From positions 1-7,202 of the forward strand of contig CAILTZ010000231.1 of NCBI GenBank assembly GCA_903837255.1: 7,202 nucleotides of DNA. Direction: 5' to 3'. Under the pieces are notes generated by a model. That model was given only the letters and a program-made list of their open reading frames with translations, was not told the DNA's origin and did not search any database. Of this stretch, positions 6,831 through 7,202 are shown piece by piece (position 1 is the first letter of the stretch; every line of letters begins with the position of its first letter). This stretch comes from an uncultured Pirellula sp. GTDB lineage: Bacteria; Planctomycetota; Planctomycetia; Pirellulales; Pirellulaceae. Both the position numbers and the translations under genes were made by a program.

Positions 6831-6859
6831 AGCTCCCAAGGACACTTGTTAGATCTCTT

Positions 6860-7202
6860 ATGACTCGCTCATTGTTGCTTCTGCTACCTGCCTTCATTTT
6901 CTTGCTTTTGCCAAGGTCATTCGCTCAATCGCCATTGCCTAAGGTGATGGAGCATTCGTTCGAGGAGATCAAAGCGCAGTTTGACGCTTGGCAAATTCCG
7001 CCTGGGGATCACGCGATTGAAACTCCTCTGGAGGAGAATCGGCTCGAGTACGACCAGAAAGGTGCGCTCACGCAAAACAGTCGCCGTATTTGGCGGCTCA
7101 AGAGCAAGCAGATCAGCGAGTTCGGGATCCTCTCTGCCGAATTTGCCCCTTGGTATGAAAATCAGCCCAAGGTGACCGCGAGAGTCTTTGACCCAAACGG
7201 TC
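6860..7202 (+). CDS. Secreted DUF3857/transglutaminase-like protein, N-terminal part
   Basis: ATG at 6860 opens a frame that runs off the right edge after 114 codons. Residues 1-22 form a clear signal peptide: MTRS, a Leu-rich core, then LPRSFA with likely cleavage before Gln23. The mature part includes EYDQKGALTQNSRRIWRL (about 64-81), EFGILSAEFAPWYE (about 87-100) and VTARVFDPNG (about 105-114). This pattern of a spoken-for Trp, an APWYE-like motif and ARVxDPxG resembles the start of DUF3857 proteins, which often carry a downstream transglutaminase-like domain. Their function is poorly known and the diagnostic downstream part is missing. The product should enter the periplasm or cell surface. 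The gene is divergent from the efflux operon, with no evidence of shared function. No Shine-Dalgarno sequence lies at the usual spacing; AAGGA at 6838-6842 is 17 nt away. Confidence 0.7.
   Translation, partial: MTRSLLLLLPAFIFLLLPRSFAQSPLPKVMEHSFEEIKAQFDAWQIPPGDHAIETPLEENRLEYDQKGALTQNSRRIWRLKSKQISEFGILSAEFAPWYENQPKVTARVFDPNG

Larger units (their letters stand above)
6247..6859. other. Divergent intergenic region, repeat-rich
   Basis: About 610 nt separate the operon's first gene from the plus-strand DUF3857-like gene, and both must be read outward from here. I see no convincing gene. A plus frame (6320-6697) and a minus frame (6421-6669) are open, but their peptides are low in complexity and largely follow the tandem repeats beneath them. 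The right third holds a dyad, a consensus -10 and a foldable leader for the plus-strand gene. On the operon side I find no good -35/-10 pair within about 170 nt of the TolC-like start and no symmetric MerR-type operator, so that promoter is not assigned. Confidence 0.6.

Overview
The window looks like a piece of a bacterial chromosome from a planctomycete, probably a Rhodopirellula/Pirellula-type organism. The grounds are roughly balanced base composition, the near absence of Shine-Dalgarno sequences before clear genes, a DUF3857-type secreted protein, and a TolC/adaptor/RND set whose adaptor carries a Trp-Gln-Phe stretch I associate with planctomycete homologues. This assignment is an inference; no rRNA or marker gene is present.

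Layout: (1) 1-76, the first 25 codons of an unidentified minus-strand gene that runs off the left edge. (2) 77-464, no convincing gene. (3) 465-6246, a tight minus-strand operon of three genes, transcribed right to left: an outer-membrane TolC/CzcC-like lipoprotein, a CzcB/HlyD-type periplasmic adaptor, and a 1028-residue CzcA-type heavy-metal RND pump. The first two genes are 9 nt apart; the last two overlap by 8 nt in ATGAATAA. (4) 6247-6859, a divergent intergenic region of about 600 nt with several short repeats, a small palindrome, a dyad, a consensus -10 box and a potentially structured leader. (5) 6860-7202, the 5' part of a plus-strand gene for a secreted DUF3857-like protein, cut by the right edge.

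Together the three operon products would form a tripartite pump spanning inner membrane, periplasm and outer membrane, driven by protons and most likely exporting divalent metal cations. The proton-relay Asp-Asp-Glu motif is of the CzcA type. The three methionines that bind Cu(I)/Ag(I) in E. coli CusA align with Arg, Arg and Glu, so copper/silver specificity is unlikely, but the real substrate cannot be read from sequence. No metal-sensing regulator lies in the window.

I do not see a wholly new system. The points most worth a second look are the altered substrate site of the pump, the compressed first half of the adaptor's lipoyl region, the two mutually exclusive hairpins in the leader of the rightmost gene, and the repeat cluster upstream of the operon.
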